64,000 nucleotides of DNA from contig CBDCZR010000029.1 of the NCBI GenBank assembly GCA_965224535.1, forward strand, positions 186,001-250,000. The letters are read 5' to 3'. This document shows positions 17,008 through 25,312 of the stretch, in pieces (within the stretch, counting starts at the first letter, position 1; each line of letters begins with the position of its first letter). Both the position numbers and the translations under genes were made by a program. Below the pieces are notes generated by a model. That model worked only from the letters and a program-made list of their open reading frames with translations. It was not told where the DNA came from and searched no databases. This DNA is from JBCDHN01 sp965224535 (GTDB lineage Bacteria; Verrucomicrobiota; Verrucomicrobiia; Verrucomicrobiales; DEV007).

Positions 17008-18405
17008 TCAGTTCAACCCCATGTCCTTCAACCGCCGCTGCAACGTCCTGCGGCTTAGCCCGAGTAGTTCGGCGGCCTCCGTGCGATTGCCGTTGGTGCG
17101 GTCCAAAGCCAGGTGGATGAAGCGCTCCTCCATCTTGGCCAGGTTTAGATCGGAAAGTCGCGAATCGGCGGGGTTTGAACCTCCCTCCACGGCAACCGGG
17201 CCGGGCGATCTGCCTTCGCGGATGCGTTGGGGCAAGTGACGCAACGCGATCTTGTCGCTCTGGCTCAACACGACGCCGTGCTCGATGGCGGTGCGCAATT
17301 CGCGAACGTTGCCGGGCCAGTTGTAGCCCATCAGGCAGGCCAGCGCCTCGTTGGTCAGGTTTTTGAACGGTTTGCTGTTTTCTTGCGCGAATTCCTTCAA
17401 AAACGCGTCGGCCAGCAGGACGATGTCTTCCTTGCGCTCGCGCAACGGCGGCATCTCGATGGTGATGACGTTGAGCCGAAAGAAGAGGTCTTCGCGAAAA
17501 TCGCCGCTTTGCACCATGGCCTCCAGGTTTTTGTTGGTGGCCGTGATGAGGCGGACATCGACCTCAATCGGCTTGGTGCTGCCGACTTTCTGGATGGTTC
17601 GCTCGCCGATGGCGCGAAGCAGCTTGACTTGGGTGGGAGCGTCGATTTCGCCGATTTCATCCAGAAAAAGCGTGCCGCCGTCGGCTTCCTCAAAGTAGCC
17701 CACGCGCTCCTTGAAGGCATCGGTGTAGGCGCCCTTCACGTGGCCGAAGAGTTCGCTCTCCATGACCTCGCGATTGAGGCCGGCGCAATGCACGGCGACC
17801 AGTTTCGCCTTGGGCCGGCCGCTCAGGTTGTGGATGGCCTTGGCGACAAGTTCCTTGCCGGTGCCGTTTTCGCCCTCGATCAGCACCGTGGCCCGCGACG
17901 GCGCGACTTGCTCGATCATGTCGAAAACCGGCTGCATGACCGGCGATTTTCCGATGATGTTGCTGACGCTGAAGCGCTTCTCGACCTGTTTTTTCAGGCT
18001 GACGACCTCTTTTTCCAGGTTTTGGCTGCGCAGCGCGCGTTTGACGATGATTTCCAGCTCATCGATGTTCAGCGGCTTAGTCACATACTCGTAGGCGCCA
18101 CGTTTCATGGCCTCCACCGCCGTATCGACCGAGCCGTAAGCCGTCATCATCACGCAAATCGGCGCCTTGGGCAGCTTCAGGGCTTGGTCGATGAGATCCA
18201 TGCCGTTTTCGCCGCCCAGGCGCAAATCGGTCACCATCAGGTCGATGTCGTCGCCCTTCAAAACTTCCATGGCGCCGGCGATGTCCGCGGCTACGTAAAC
18301 ATCGTATTCATCCTCAAACGAGCGGCGCAACCCGTCGCGGGTATTCTTCTCGTCGTCAACGATGAGAAGCGTTGAGGTGGGCATTCCCAAGTGATCGTCG
18401 TCCAT
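17008..18405 (-). CDS. Sigma-54-dependent response regulator, NtrC family
   Basis: The 465-residue protein has a receiver domain (acidic pair DD at 17-18, phospho-acceptor Asp60 in VTDLRLGG, Lys111 in TKPLN), a sigma-54 activator AAA+ domain with Walker A GENGTGKE (178-185) and Walker B TLFLDEIGE, and a C-terminal Fis-type helix-turn-helix (RTEAAELLGLSRRTLQRRL). It should activate sigma-54 promoters when phosphorylated. The loop that contacts sigma-54, normally GAFTGA, reads GAYTDA (225-230). The start at 18405 was chosen for its nearness to the receiver domain; the ATG at 18384 is an alternative. No kinase is adjacent. Confidence 0.95.
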   Translation of the reverse strand: MDDDHLGMPTSTLLIVDDEKNTRDGLRRSFEDEYDVYVAADIAGAMEVLKGDDIDLMVTDLRLGGENGMDLIDQALKLPKAPICVMMTAYGSVDTAVEAMKRGAYEYVTKPLNIDELEIIVKRALRSQNLEKEVVSLKKQVEKRFSVSNIIGKSPVMQPVFDMIEQVAPSRATVLIEGENGTGKELVAKAIHNLSGRPKAKLVAVHCAGLNREVMESELFGHVKGAYTDAFKERVGYFEEADGGTLFLDEIGEIDAPTQVKLLRAIGERTIQKVGSTKPIEVDVRLITATNKNLEAMVQSGDFREDLFFRLNVITIEMPPLRERKEDIVLLADAFLKEFAQENSKPFKNLTNEALACLMGYNWPGNVRELRTAIEHGVVLSQSDKIALRHLPQRIREGRSPGPVAVEGGSNPADSRLSDLNLAKMEERFIHLALDRTNGNRTEAAELLGLSRRTLQRRLKDMGLN

Positions 18406-19026
18406 GGCAGATAGTCGCACTGAAGCGCGAAACGGCGGCCGGAGCAACGGCCGGGGCGGACAAAATGGCGCAGCCGCGGTGCACGTTTTTTCGGCCGTGC
18501 CAGTCGTCGTCCGCCGGAACTGGCCAGCGATTCCGTTTTTCACCGCCAACGCAACTACGAGCGGACACTTGCGCCACAGCGCCAAGTCCACCACAATGCC
18601 GCCGTTACCATGAAAATGACCACCCCGGCAGGCCTCATCTTCTTCCTAGGCTAGGCTAGGGTGGCGTTTTCGCGAGGAAACAACGGAGGTAGTTGAAAAT
18701 CAAGCAAAGTTTACCAATCGGACGCTTGAGGGCTGATTGGGGATTTCGACACGTGTTGGTGGTGGCCGTGCGGGATTCAGCAGGGGCTTCGACACGTTAC
18801 GGAAAGGCACGCAAGGATGGAATATGCGGGAAAATCTTTTATTTATGGTTACCGCTGTTCATTTGAGAGATAAAAACAACTGTCTCCGCCTTAATGGAGG
18901 GCCGCATCTCAAGGAGCCGCGACACCCTGTCGCGCCCGGAGCCTTCGGCATTGCAGTTCCGCCCCGCGCAGCAGGCTGCGCCCACCACGGAAAGCGGCAG
19001 CGGGCTGCCGCACTCCAAAACTAGCC
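18406..19026. other. 621-base intergenic region without a credible gene
   Basis: This stretch separates the response regulator start from the 3' end of the phosphotransferase gene, both on the minus strand, so it should hold the regulator's promoter. I see three close copies of CTAGG at 18649-18663, notable because CTAG is rare elsewhere in the window. The part after 18900 consists of hairpin repeats listed separately. The open frames here have no start-region signals or recognisable sequence. Confidence 0.7.
18919..19020. repeat. Cluster of three short hairpin repeats
   Basis: Three separate self-complementary words occur: GCGACACCCTGTCGC (18919-18933), GCGCAGCAGGCTGCGC (18966-18981) and CGGCAGCGGGCTGCCG (18995-19010). 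The last is followed by CACTCCAAAA and preceded by ACGGAAAG. These flanks match the flanks of the hairpins in the 5575-6210 array, although the stem sequence is different. The cluster lies just downstream of the phosphotransferase stop codon. Confidence 0.85.
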
Positions 19027-20022
19027 TCAAACTGGAACCTCGAGAGAAGCGAGGGAATCGGCCCAACGGCTTAGAAATTCGGTTAGGTTGGGCGCGGGAT
19101 CGGCGATTGTCGCCGGGGCGAAGGTGCGGATGGCGCTCTGCTCTGCGGCGCTGAGGTATTCCAGCGGCGATTTTCCGTCCACGCGCGCCAGCATGAGCAT
19201 GGGAAGCAGGTTCGGGAGCGGGGCCTCGACGACTGCGGCGAAATCGCTTCCCAGCTCGTTTCGGTAGGCTTGCCACGCTTCTCCGGCCAGGTTCAGGCTG
19301 GTTTTGGCGACGTGCAGGGCTTTCACGGCCAGGTGATTGAGCAAAAACGCGACGTCGAACGCCGGATCGCCGTACCAGGCCACCTCGCAGTCCAGCAGCA
19401 TGAGGCGGCCGCCGCGGAAGAGGAGATTCTTCGGGCTGTAGTCGCCGTGAACCAGGCAACGGCGGGTTTCGCGGATCCGGCCGGCCTCGGCTTCAAAACG
19501 GGATCGCAGCGCGGTGGTGTGCTTAGCTCCGGTGGCCAGGAGATACGGCTCCAGGCGCAAATCGTGGAAATTGGCGGTGGTCTCGAATTGTTCGCGAATT
19601 TCGGGCCGATCCCAGGTTTGGCGGTGAATGGCTCCCAGCACGCGGCCGGCTTCGCGAGCTTGATCCGGAGTTCCCTGGCCGGCGAGCAGGGTGGCCTTCC
19701 AGTTTTTCCAGGCATCGCCGAGGAATTCCATGGTGAAGTAGCCCCGATCGGGACGATGGGCCAAGACCTCGGGCACGTTTTGCGGCGCCAGGTTTCTGAC
19801 GCAGTTCAGGTAGGCCACCTCGGACGCATTTCGAGCCACGTCGGCATGCCACTCGGCTTCCACGCGCAACTGTGGGAGGGCGCGTTTGACCACGAAAACG
19901 CGGCTGGCATCGTCCACGCGGTAGATATCGCTGGAGACGCCACCGGCGAGCGGCGTGAGAACCGCGTCCGGCGTGGAAATGACGCCGTCATCGCGCAATT
20001 GGCGGCGAAAAGCCTCGCTCAC
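19027..20022 (-). CDS. Aminoglycoside-phosphotransferase/choline-kinase-fold small-molecule kinase
   Basis: The 331-residue protein has the APH-fold kinase motifs: a nucleotide-binding start LAGGVSSDIYRV, the catalytic CLVHGDYSPKNLL (HGD), and the metal-binding LLDCEVAWYGDPAFD. The fold phosphorylates hydroxyls of small molecules such as sugars, methylthioribose, choline or homoserine; the substrate cannot be read from the sequence and resistance to aminoglycosides should not be assumed. The start is a GTG at 20022 that overlaps the upstream stop codon (GTGA), so it is translationally coupled to the sialidase-like tail of the gene at 20019-21593. That coupling suggests an ancestral operon, perhaps for sugar phosphorylation. 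Confidence 0.85.
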   Translation of the reverse strand: MSEAFRRQLRDDGVISTPDAVLTPLAGGVSSDIYRVDDASRVFVVKRALPQLRVEAEWHADVARNASEVAYLNCVRNLAPQNVPEVLAHRPDRGYFTMEFLGDAWKNWKATLLAGQGTPDQAREAGRVLGAIHRQTWDRPEIREQFETTANFHDLRLEPYLLATGAKHTTALRSRFEAEAGRIRETRRCLVHGDYSPKNLLFRGGRLMLLDCEVAWYGDPAFDVAFLLNHLAVKALHVAKTSLNLAGEAWQAYRNELGSDFAAVVEAPLPNLLPMLMLARVDGKSPLEYLSAAEQSAIRTFAPATIADPAPNLTEFLSRWADSLASLEVPV

Positions 20023-21593
20023 TGCCCTTGGGTGGCCTGAGTGGCTTGGGCGGCTAACTCATCCAGCTCAGGCAATTTCAGCCGCACGCTCAGGATGTAA
20101 GGCGCCTCGCCCTCGTCCCAGTGGCCGTAGGTGGTGGTGACGATCGTTCCGTCCGGCAGCACTTCCACCCCGGGATAGGTGGTGTCGTAGCCCTTGGTGT
20201 TGTCCTTCAGGCGCAGGAAATATTGGCCGTCGCCGCCTTCCACGATGTCCTCCCAGGTCCCGACCCACGCGACCCAATCGCCCTCGAATTTCCGTCCCGC
20301 GGCGGCGTGTTTCGGCGCCCGGCATCGAAAACTCACGAACAGCCGCCCATCCGGCCCATACTTGCCCGTATGCCGGTCGCCGGTCAGGGTCAGCGGCGTT
20401 TCGCGCGGCTCGCTCCAGGTCTTGCCTTCATCGCTGGAGAAAATGACGTGCGAATTCTTGCGCCGGAAGGCGGAGTGGACGCCCTCGTCTAGGTAAATCC
20501 GTCCCAACGTCTCCCGGCAAAGACGCTCGAAACATCCCCCAAAGTAGGCGGGCAAATGCGGCGCAACCAGGTGCCGGGACGCTTCGCGCGGACCGGCTTG
20601 GTGAATGTAGGAGGTGTGGGGAAAAACGAAGCGAAACCAAAAAGCCAGCAACGCGTCCTGGATGCGGTATTTCGATCGTTTTCCTGGCTGGCGGGGAACA
20701 ATTTTGCCGTTCATCGGCTCGTAGCGCTCCACATAGCCCAAGGCCCGGAGTTGCCGCAGGTAGTAGTCCAGTTGCCGTTCCACCACACCCGATTGCTGGC
20801 CGATTTCCTTCAACGTACGGGCCCCACCGCCGATGGCCATGAGGATGCCGTGGTAGCGTTGCACCTCCTTCAGCTCCTCCCGCAAAAGGAATTCCGGCTC
20901 CCGGTAGAGTGCGGCGTAGGGATCGAAAAAGAGCCGCTCCACATTGGCCGGGATGCTTTGATCCGGACGGAACAGTTGGTGGTAAAACGGGATGCCGCCG
21001 CACAAAAAGTAGGCCTTGGCCCGGTCCTCGTTGGACCAACCGGGGTGAAACCGGCCCGCATCCTGGTGGGAGAGCGGTTCCAGCTTCATTTGCCCCGTAC
21101 GGCGGCCAAAGAGCGGACTCTTGCTGCCCAGCACCTCGCGTTCCATGAAGCCCACGAACGATCCGCAGGCAATGAGCATCAGGTCCTTGCGATTTTGCCA
21201 GGACAGATCAATCCGCTCCTGGAGATGGGATGGCAGCACCGGCTCGCTTTCCACGATCCACTGGAACTCATCCAGCACGATGACAATTTTTTCCTTTGCC
21301 GGCTTTTGCTCCAGCACATGATCCAGCGCCGCACGCCAATCGCGCGGCTGCATTTCGGCCAAGGCCGGTTTGTTTAGCGCTGCTGCCGCCGCCTCCATGA
21401 ACTCGCGCAACTGCACCGCTGCCGGAGCCTGCTTGCCCAGATAGTAGACCCCGGTTTTGCCCTTGAGGAAGTGCAACAAAAGGCGGCTCTTACCGACACG
21501 CCGGCGTCCGTAAACGGGGATAAAACCCATTTTTCGCTCCCGAAACCAGCCTTCCAGCGCGTCGAGTTCGCGTTCGCGGCCAAGGAATTTCAT
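20019..21593 (-). CDS. Chimeric protein: AAA ATPase (DUF234-type) joined to a C-terminal sialidase fragment
   Basis: The 524-residue frame has two unrelated halves. Residues 1-370 match the archaeal-type P-loop ATPase family: MKFLGRERELDALEGWF, Walker A GRRRVGKSRLL (29-39), Walker B IVIVLDEFQW (103-112), then a winged-helix region ending YFGGCFERLCRETLGRIYLDEG. Residues from about 383 onward (HVIFSSDEGKTW, LTGDRHTGKYGPDGRLFVSF, YPGVEVLPDGTIVTTTYGHW) match the C-terminal third of a BNR-repeat exo-sialidase. The ATPase normally continues into a DUF234/nuclease-like tail, and the sialidase should have about 250 more residues before this point. The junction is near 20450-20486. It is probably a recombination scar or an assembly join; neither half is likely to be fully functional. 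Confidence 0.85.
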   Translation of the reverse strand: MKFLGRERELDALEGWFRERKMGFIPVYGRRRVGKSRLLLHFLKGKTGVYYLGKQAPAAVQLREFMEAAAAALNKPALAEMQPRDWRAALDHVLEQKPAKEKIVIVLDEFQWIVESEPVLPSHLQERIDLSWQNRKDLMLIACGSFVGFMEREVLGSKSPLFGRRTGQMKLEPLSHQDAGRFHPGWSNEDRAKAYFLCGGIPFYHQLFRPDQSIPANVERLFFDPYAALYREPEFLLREELKEVQRYHGILMAIGGGARTLKEIGQQSGVVERQLDYYLRQLRALGYVERYEPMNGKIVPRQPGKRSKYRIQDALLAFWFRFVFPHTSYIHQAGPREASRHLVAPHLPAYFGGCFERLCRETLGRIYLDEGVHSAFRRKNSHVIFSSDEGKTWSEPRETPLTLTGDRHTGKYGPDGRLFVSFRCRAPKHAAAGRKFEGDWVAWVGTWEDIVEGGDGQYFLRLKDNTKGYDTTYPGVEVLPDGTIVTTTYGHWDEGEAPYILSVRLKLPELDELAAQATQATQGQ

Positions 21594-21774
21594 GTGGCAC
21601 GGTAGGATGCAAGTTTCAACTTGGCAAGTTTGGCAAGTCTAGACTTGTTTCCAATTCGGTCCCGGCACCTTCGGCAACGCGGCTGCTGGGTGCTCCCTGC
21701 GTCGCCGAATGCAGTTGCCGCGTGCGGCACGAAGTTGGCTGGACTTGCTTGCTGCACCGCCCATGTTGGCGGCC

Positions 21775-23160
21775 ATGAAGAAGAAGACGCAGCTCATCTT
21801 GAACGCAATCGGCCTGCTCGCTGTGCTGGCAGGCTCCTCCGCCGGACAAAACTCCGACGGCCAGTTTGCCGTTGAGTCGAATCTCAAGGCTGGGGTCGCC
21901 AAAATCGACATCACGCCCTCGGATATTCGCGGAACCATCGCCGCCGGCCACCGCCGGGAGGTTTTGGAGGTCCGCGATCCACTTCGGGCGGGGGTGCTGA
22001 TCCTGGATGATGGCGAAAATCGGGCCGCCATCGTCACCATGGACGTTTTGCAGGCCTGGACGCAGATGGTGGCGCTGGCGCGGGAGCGAATCGAGGCCGA
22101 AACCGGCGTTCCGGCGGCCCACATCATGATTGCCGTCTCCCACAACCACTCCGGGCCGGGCTACGATCCCATCAACAAGTGGGGCCGCGAATTGATCGAC
22201 AAAATCGGCGCCGCGGCCAAGGAAGCCGCCGCAAATTTGCGCACTGTTAGTGTCGGCTACGGCGAGGATGAGATCGGTTTTGGCATCAACCGGCGCAAGG
22301 TCATCGACGGCCGTGCGGTGGTGCGTTTGAACCCGGATGGACCCAACGATCCGCGGGTGAAGGTGTTGCGTTTTGACGACGGAAGATCGCTCACGCCCAT
22401 GGCGGTGCTGATGCACGCGGTTTGCCATCCCTGCTTCTTCACCTGGGGCGACAAAGGCACACCTCCCTACCCGAACGGCTATCCCAAAATGAGCGCCGAT
22501 TTTCCCGGCGAAGCCCAGACGTTCGTGGAAACGTGCTACGCGGACGAGACCCGGGCGCTGTTCCTGCAAGGCTGCGGCGGCGACGTTCGGCCAAACCTGC
22601 CGGGCTACCCTTACCGTTGCGCCGACGAGGCGGACATCCAATGGGCGGGCCGGGATTTGGGCGGCGCCGTGGTTCGCGCCCTGGCCCGGGGCGTGGTGCG
22701 CGAAAACCTGCGAAAACGCGGCAATTTTTACCCCATCCGCGTCGCCAGCGAAGTCGTGGCCCTGCCCGGCAAGGAAGGGGAGGTGGAGGCCGAACTCATG
22801 GCCATGAAGCTGGGCCCCTACCTCTTTCTCACCATGCCGGGCGAGCCGATGGTTGAGATCGGCTTCAAGCTGGAGGAAGCCATCGCCGATCGCGCGATTC
22901 CCATCATCGTTGGTTACGCCAACGGGCGCGTCGGCTACATTCCCACGGCGGCGGCTTACGAAGTGGGCGGTTACGAGCCGAACGTCGCCCAACTGGCCCC
23001 GGAAGCCGAAGCGGTGATCCTGAGCGAATTGGGACGGCTGGCCGACCGCGTCATCGGCGACGTGTTTGAGTCTTTTTCCAAGCATCCCAAGGACATCAAA
23101 GCCCGCCTGGAAGCCGAAAAAGCGCGCAAAGCTCTGGAAAACCAAAAAACTGAGCCATGA
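21775..23160 (+). CDS. Exported neutral/alkaline ceramidase-like protein
   Basis: This 461-residue protein has a signal peptide after MKKKTQ and begins its mature part with AGVAKIDITPSD, the usual opening of the neutral ceramidase N-terminal domain (PF04734). The zinc site region is visible as SHNHSGPGYD, and the distal VLMHAVCHPCFF and FLQGCGGDVRPN blocks fit the same domain. Verrucomicrobial and planctomycete proteins with only this domain are common, and ceramidase activity is not established for them; amidase or other hydrolase activity is possible. I chose the ATG at 21775 because the signal peptide follows; an in-frame ATG at 21709 is unlikely. Confidence 0.88.
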   Translation: MKKKTQLILNAIGLLAVLAGSSAGQNSDGQFAVESNLKAGVAKIDITPSDIRGTIAAGHRREVLEVRDPLRAGVLILDDGENRAAIVTMDVLQAWTQMVALARERIEAETGVPAAHIMIAVSHNHSGPGYDPINKWGRELIDKIGAAAKEAAANLRTVSVGYGEDEIGFGINRRKVIDGRAVVRLNPDGPNDPRVKVLRFDDGRSLTPMAVLMHAVCHPCFFTWGDKGTPPYPNGYPKMSADFPGEAQTFVETCYADETRALFLQGCGGDVRPNLPGYPYRCADEADIQWAGRDLGGAVVRALARGVVRENLRKRGNFYPIRVASEVVALPGKEGEVEAELMAMKLGPYLFLTMPGEPMVEIGFKLEEAIADRAIPIIVGYANGRVGYIPTAAAYEVGGYEPNVAQLAPEAEAVILSELGRLADRVIGDVFESFSKHPKDIKARLEAEKARKALENQKTEP

Positions 23161-23263
23161 ACGGGCGAAACGGCGAAAACGCGCCCGCGCCAACGGAAAA
23201 TCGGGACGTCAGGGCGCCAATCGCCGCTTGGCTTCGTGGGTAAGGCAGGCTAGGCTCGGCCTC

Positions 23264-24310
23264 GTGAGTTTGATCTGGCTTAGCATTGCCGCATTTCTTG
23301 CCGACGGAGCGATTCGCTTCGTGGGCGAGCCGCCGGCGGGTGTGGAGGTGGTGGCTACCGCGCCGGCTGCCACTTCGGACGCAAAACTTAGCTTGCACCG
23401 GATCGATCCCAAAACCGGGGAGTTGGGAACGGCGATGTTCGCGAAGACCCGGGTTTCCGGGGGCGAAATTCGGCTCAAACCCAGCGTGCCGCTCAATCGC
23501 GGCTCCACTTACCGCGCCGTTTTGAAAATTCCGGGCAAATCCGGGATTTTCGCGGAAATCCAGGTTCCGGCGCAAAAGTCGCCCCCGCCGCGGATTTTAG
23601 CCATCCACCCCACGGCATCCCAGCTTCCCGCCAACTTGCTCAAGTTTTACCTCCACTTCGACCAACCCATGCGCGAGGGCCGCGACATTTTCGACCAAAT
23701 TCACCTGCTCGACGCCTCCGGCAAGCCGGTTCACTCGCCCTGGCGGCGTCAGGAACTCTGGAACGCCGACGCCACGCGCCTGACGCTCTGGATTCACCCC
23801 GGACGCATCAAGCGAGGCGTGAATTTGCGCGAACAACTCGGCCCCGTGCTCAAACCCGGCCAAACTTACGCGCTGACGGTCGACGCCACCGTGCGCAGCG
23901 CCGCCGGGGTCGCCCTGGGAAAGGAAATTCGGCGCAACTTTGTAACCGGCCCGGAAGATTACGAGCGCCCCCTGCCGAAAACCTGGATACTAACGCCGCC
24001 ACAAGCCGGCGCCCACCAACCGCTCTTCGTAGAGTCGCCGGAGCCGCTCGACCGCGCGATGCTGGCGGCGCACCTGTGGATCACCGACCCCGGGGGAGAG
24101 CGTTTGGAGGTGGAAACGATTGCCGAGGCTGGCGATTCAGCGTGGCGGATGCTTCCCAAGCAAGCTTGGGCGAAAGGCGAGCATCGGCTGCACGTGGGAG
24201 AGTTTTTGGAGGACCTGGCCGGCAACACGCGGGTGCGAGTTTTCGATACCGACCTGACGGAGGCCGAAGTTGCGCCCGGCGCGGCGTTTTTGTCTTTTCG
24301 GCCGTTTTGA
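23264..24310 (+). CDS. Exported hypothetical protein with Ig-like domains
   Basis: The 348-residue product begins at a GTG with a signal peptide (VSLIWLSIAAFLADGAIRF). The mature sequence is rich in predicted beta strands and contains segments such as PRILAIHPTASQLPANLLKFYLHFDQPM and GQTYALTVDATVRSAAG, which resemble bacterial Ig-like (Big_5-type) domains with a typical FDQPM phrase. I do not recognise a named family. The frame continues upstream into the ceramidase-like gene, but that part is lysine/arginine-rich and unlikely to be translated. The gene starts 103 bases after the ceramidase stop. Confidence 0.75.
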   Translation: MSLIWLSIAAFLADGAIRFVGEPPAGVEVVATAPAATSDAKLSLHRIDPKTGELGTAMFAKTRVSGGEIRLKPSVPLNRGSTYRAVLKIPGKSGIFAEIQVPAQKSPPPRILAIHPTASQLPANLLKFYLHFDQPMREGRDIFDQIHLLDASGKPVHSPWRRQELWNADATRLTLWIHPGRIKRGVNLREQLGPVLKPGQTYALTVDATVRSAAGVALGKEIRRNFVTGPEDYERPLPKTWILTPPQAGAHQPLFVESPEPLDRAMLAAHLWITDPGGERLEVETIAEAGDSAWRMLPKQAWAKGEHRLHVGEFLEDLAGNTRVRVFDTDLTEAEVAPGAAFLSFRPF

Positions 24311-24359
24311 GGGGAGCCTGACAACGTGGAGACGATTCTGCCGGTGCCTCTTCGCGAAA

Positions 24360-24420
24360 GTAGAATGGACATCCTGTCCGTTCCCTCTCCCCCCGCCAAC
24401 GGACAGGATGTCCGTTCTAC
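24360..24420. repeat. 23-bp stem inverted repeat with GGACATCCTGTCC core
   Basis: The arms lie at 24360-24382 and 24398-24420 and pair with one mismatch across a pyrimidine-rich 15-base loop. Each arm is itself almost palindromic. It sits between two plus-strand genes and is followed by three copies of CCCCCCAT. It may work as a terminator, but there is no T run. Confidence 0.85.
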
Positions 24421-24497
24421 GCCTCCCCCCATCCCCCCATCCCCCCATCCCAGATCGTCTGGACAACGACCGCAACACCCGCTAGGGTGCCGGTTGC

Positions 24498-25016
24498 ATG
24501 AGCCAACTCCACCAGATGCAAGTCACCTTTGTCCCGGAAGAGGACCGACTCCTCTTTCGCCTGAACACCAGCGGCCGGCAGAGCGCGGAATTTCGCTTTT
24601 GGCTGACGCGCCGCTACGTTCGCATTCTTTGGTCGGCGTTGTTAAACATGCTCAAAAGCCAGCAACCCAAGGAGGTGAAGCAGGAGCCGATCAAGCAGAC
24701 GATGCAGATTGCCAAGCAGCATCAGGAGGCGATCGAGAAGGCCGATTTTCAGACGCAGTACCAGGAAAGCCACGTTTTCCCGCTAGGCGAGCAACCCATT
24801 TTGGTTAGCAAAGTGGCGCTGAAGCAGAGCCCGGCAGGTAGCCAGGTTTTGTGCATGCACCCGCAAAACGGCCAGGGTTTGGAGTTCGATCTCAACGAGC
24901 AGTTGCTGCACTCCTTCTGCAAGCTGCTGCACGACAGCGTGACCAAAGCGGAGTGGGACTTGAACCTGGATTTTGGCCAGGCAGAGGAGTTGATCGCGCA
25001 GCGGGGGCTGAATTAG
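24498..25016 (+). CDS. Conserved-type hypothetical protein, cytoplasmic
   Basis: The 172-residue product starts MSQLHQMQVTFVPEEDRLLFRLNT and has no signal peptide or membrane segment. It alternates charged helices (residues 50-85, rich in Lys, Gln and Glu) with a C-terminal half containing GLEFDLNEQLLHSFCKLLHD. I recall unnamed proteobacterial proteins of similar layout but can assign no function. Codon use and a clean start support a real gene. A hairpin followed by TTTT lies directly after the stop codon. Confidence 0.75.
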   Translation: MSQLHQMQVTFVPEEDRLLFRLNTSGRQSAEFRFWLTRRYVRILWSALLNMLKSQQPKEVKQEPIKQTMQIAKQHQEAIEKADFQTQYQESHVFPLGEQPILVSKVALKQSPAGSQVLCMHPQNGQGLEFDLNEQLLHSFCKLLHDSVTKAEWDLNLDFGQAEELIAQRGLN

Positions 25017-25017
25017 C

Positions 25018-25036
25018 CCGGCCATGCCGGAGTTTT
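25018..25036 (+). terminator. Short terminator after the 24498-25016 gene
   Basis: CCGGC, a CAT loop and GCCGG are followed by AGTTTT, two bases after the stop codon. Confidence 0.6.
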
Positions 25037-25059
25037 AAGCAAAAGAATCACAGGTGACG

Positions 25060-25312
25060 CTGACGCGGAAATAACTTGGCAGGCAGACTGACGCTCCCCC
25101 AACATGGCGGGATGCAGTGCGAGCGGAAACCAAGGCCGTCGTTACTTTGGTGATTACGTACCCGTTTTTAAGCATGGTCCCGACTTTTCGCGGGCTGGTT
25201 CCTGGTGAAGCGCAGGGCTTTGCAGCTTTGCGCTATCCCGTTTGGAAGTCTGCTATTTGTTCGAAAAGCCGGTCCGCTCGCACTGCGATTTTCAGTTCAA
25301 ACGAAATTCAAC
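25060..25312 (+). ncRNA. Candidate bridge RNA region of the IS110 element
   Basis: In characterised IS110 elements the long non-coding end is transcribed as a structured bridge RNA with loops that recognise target and donor DNA. Here this stretch contains possible stems such as CCCG/CGGG around 25192-25207 and GCGCAGGGC/GCTTTGCGC around 25211-25234. I have not folded it; the call rests on position and family knowledge. Confidence 0.35.

Noticed and set aside
8770..18405. Histidine kinase and sigma-54 regulator as a proven two-component pair
   Set aside because: The genes are 7 kb apart and in separate transcription units; pairing cannot be shown from the sequence.
18610..18654. 14-codon open frame that could be a leader peptide
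   Set aside because: No attenuator structure or downstream plus-strand gene; the next genes are on the other strand.
18737..19024. 95-residue plus-strand open frame
   Set aside because: It runs through the hairpin repeat cluster and has no recognisable sequence or start signals.
21616..23193. 525-residue minus-strand open frame
   Set aside because: It mirrors the ceramidase-like gene on the plus strand, which has a signal peptide and family motifs; this is a high-GC antisense shadow.
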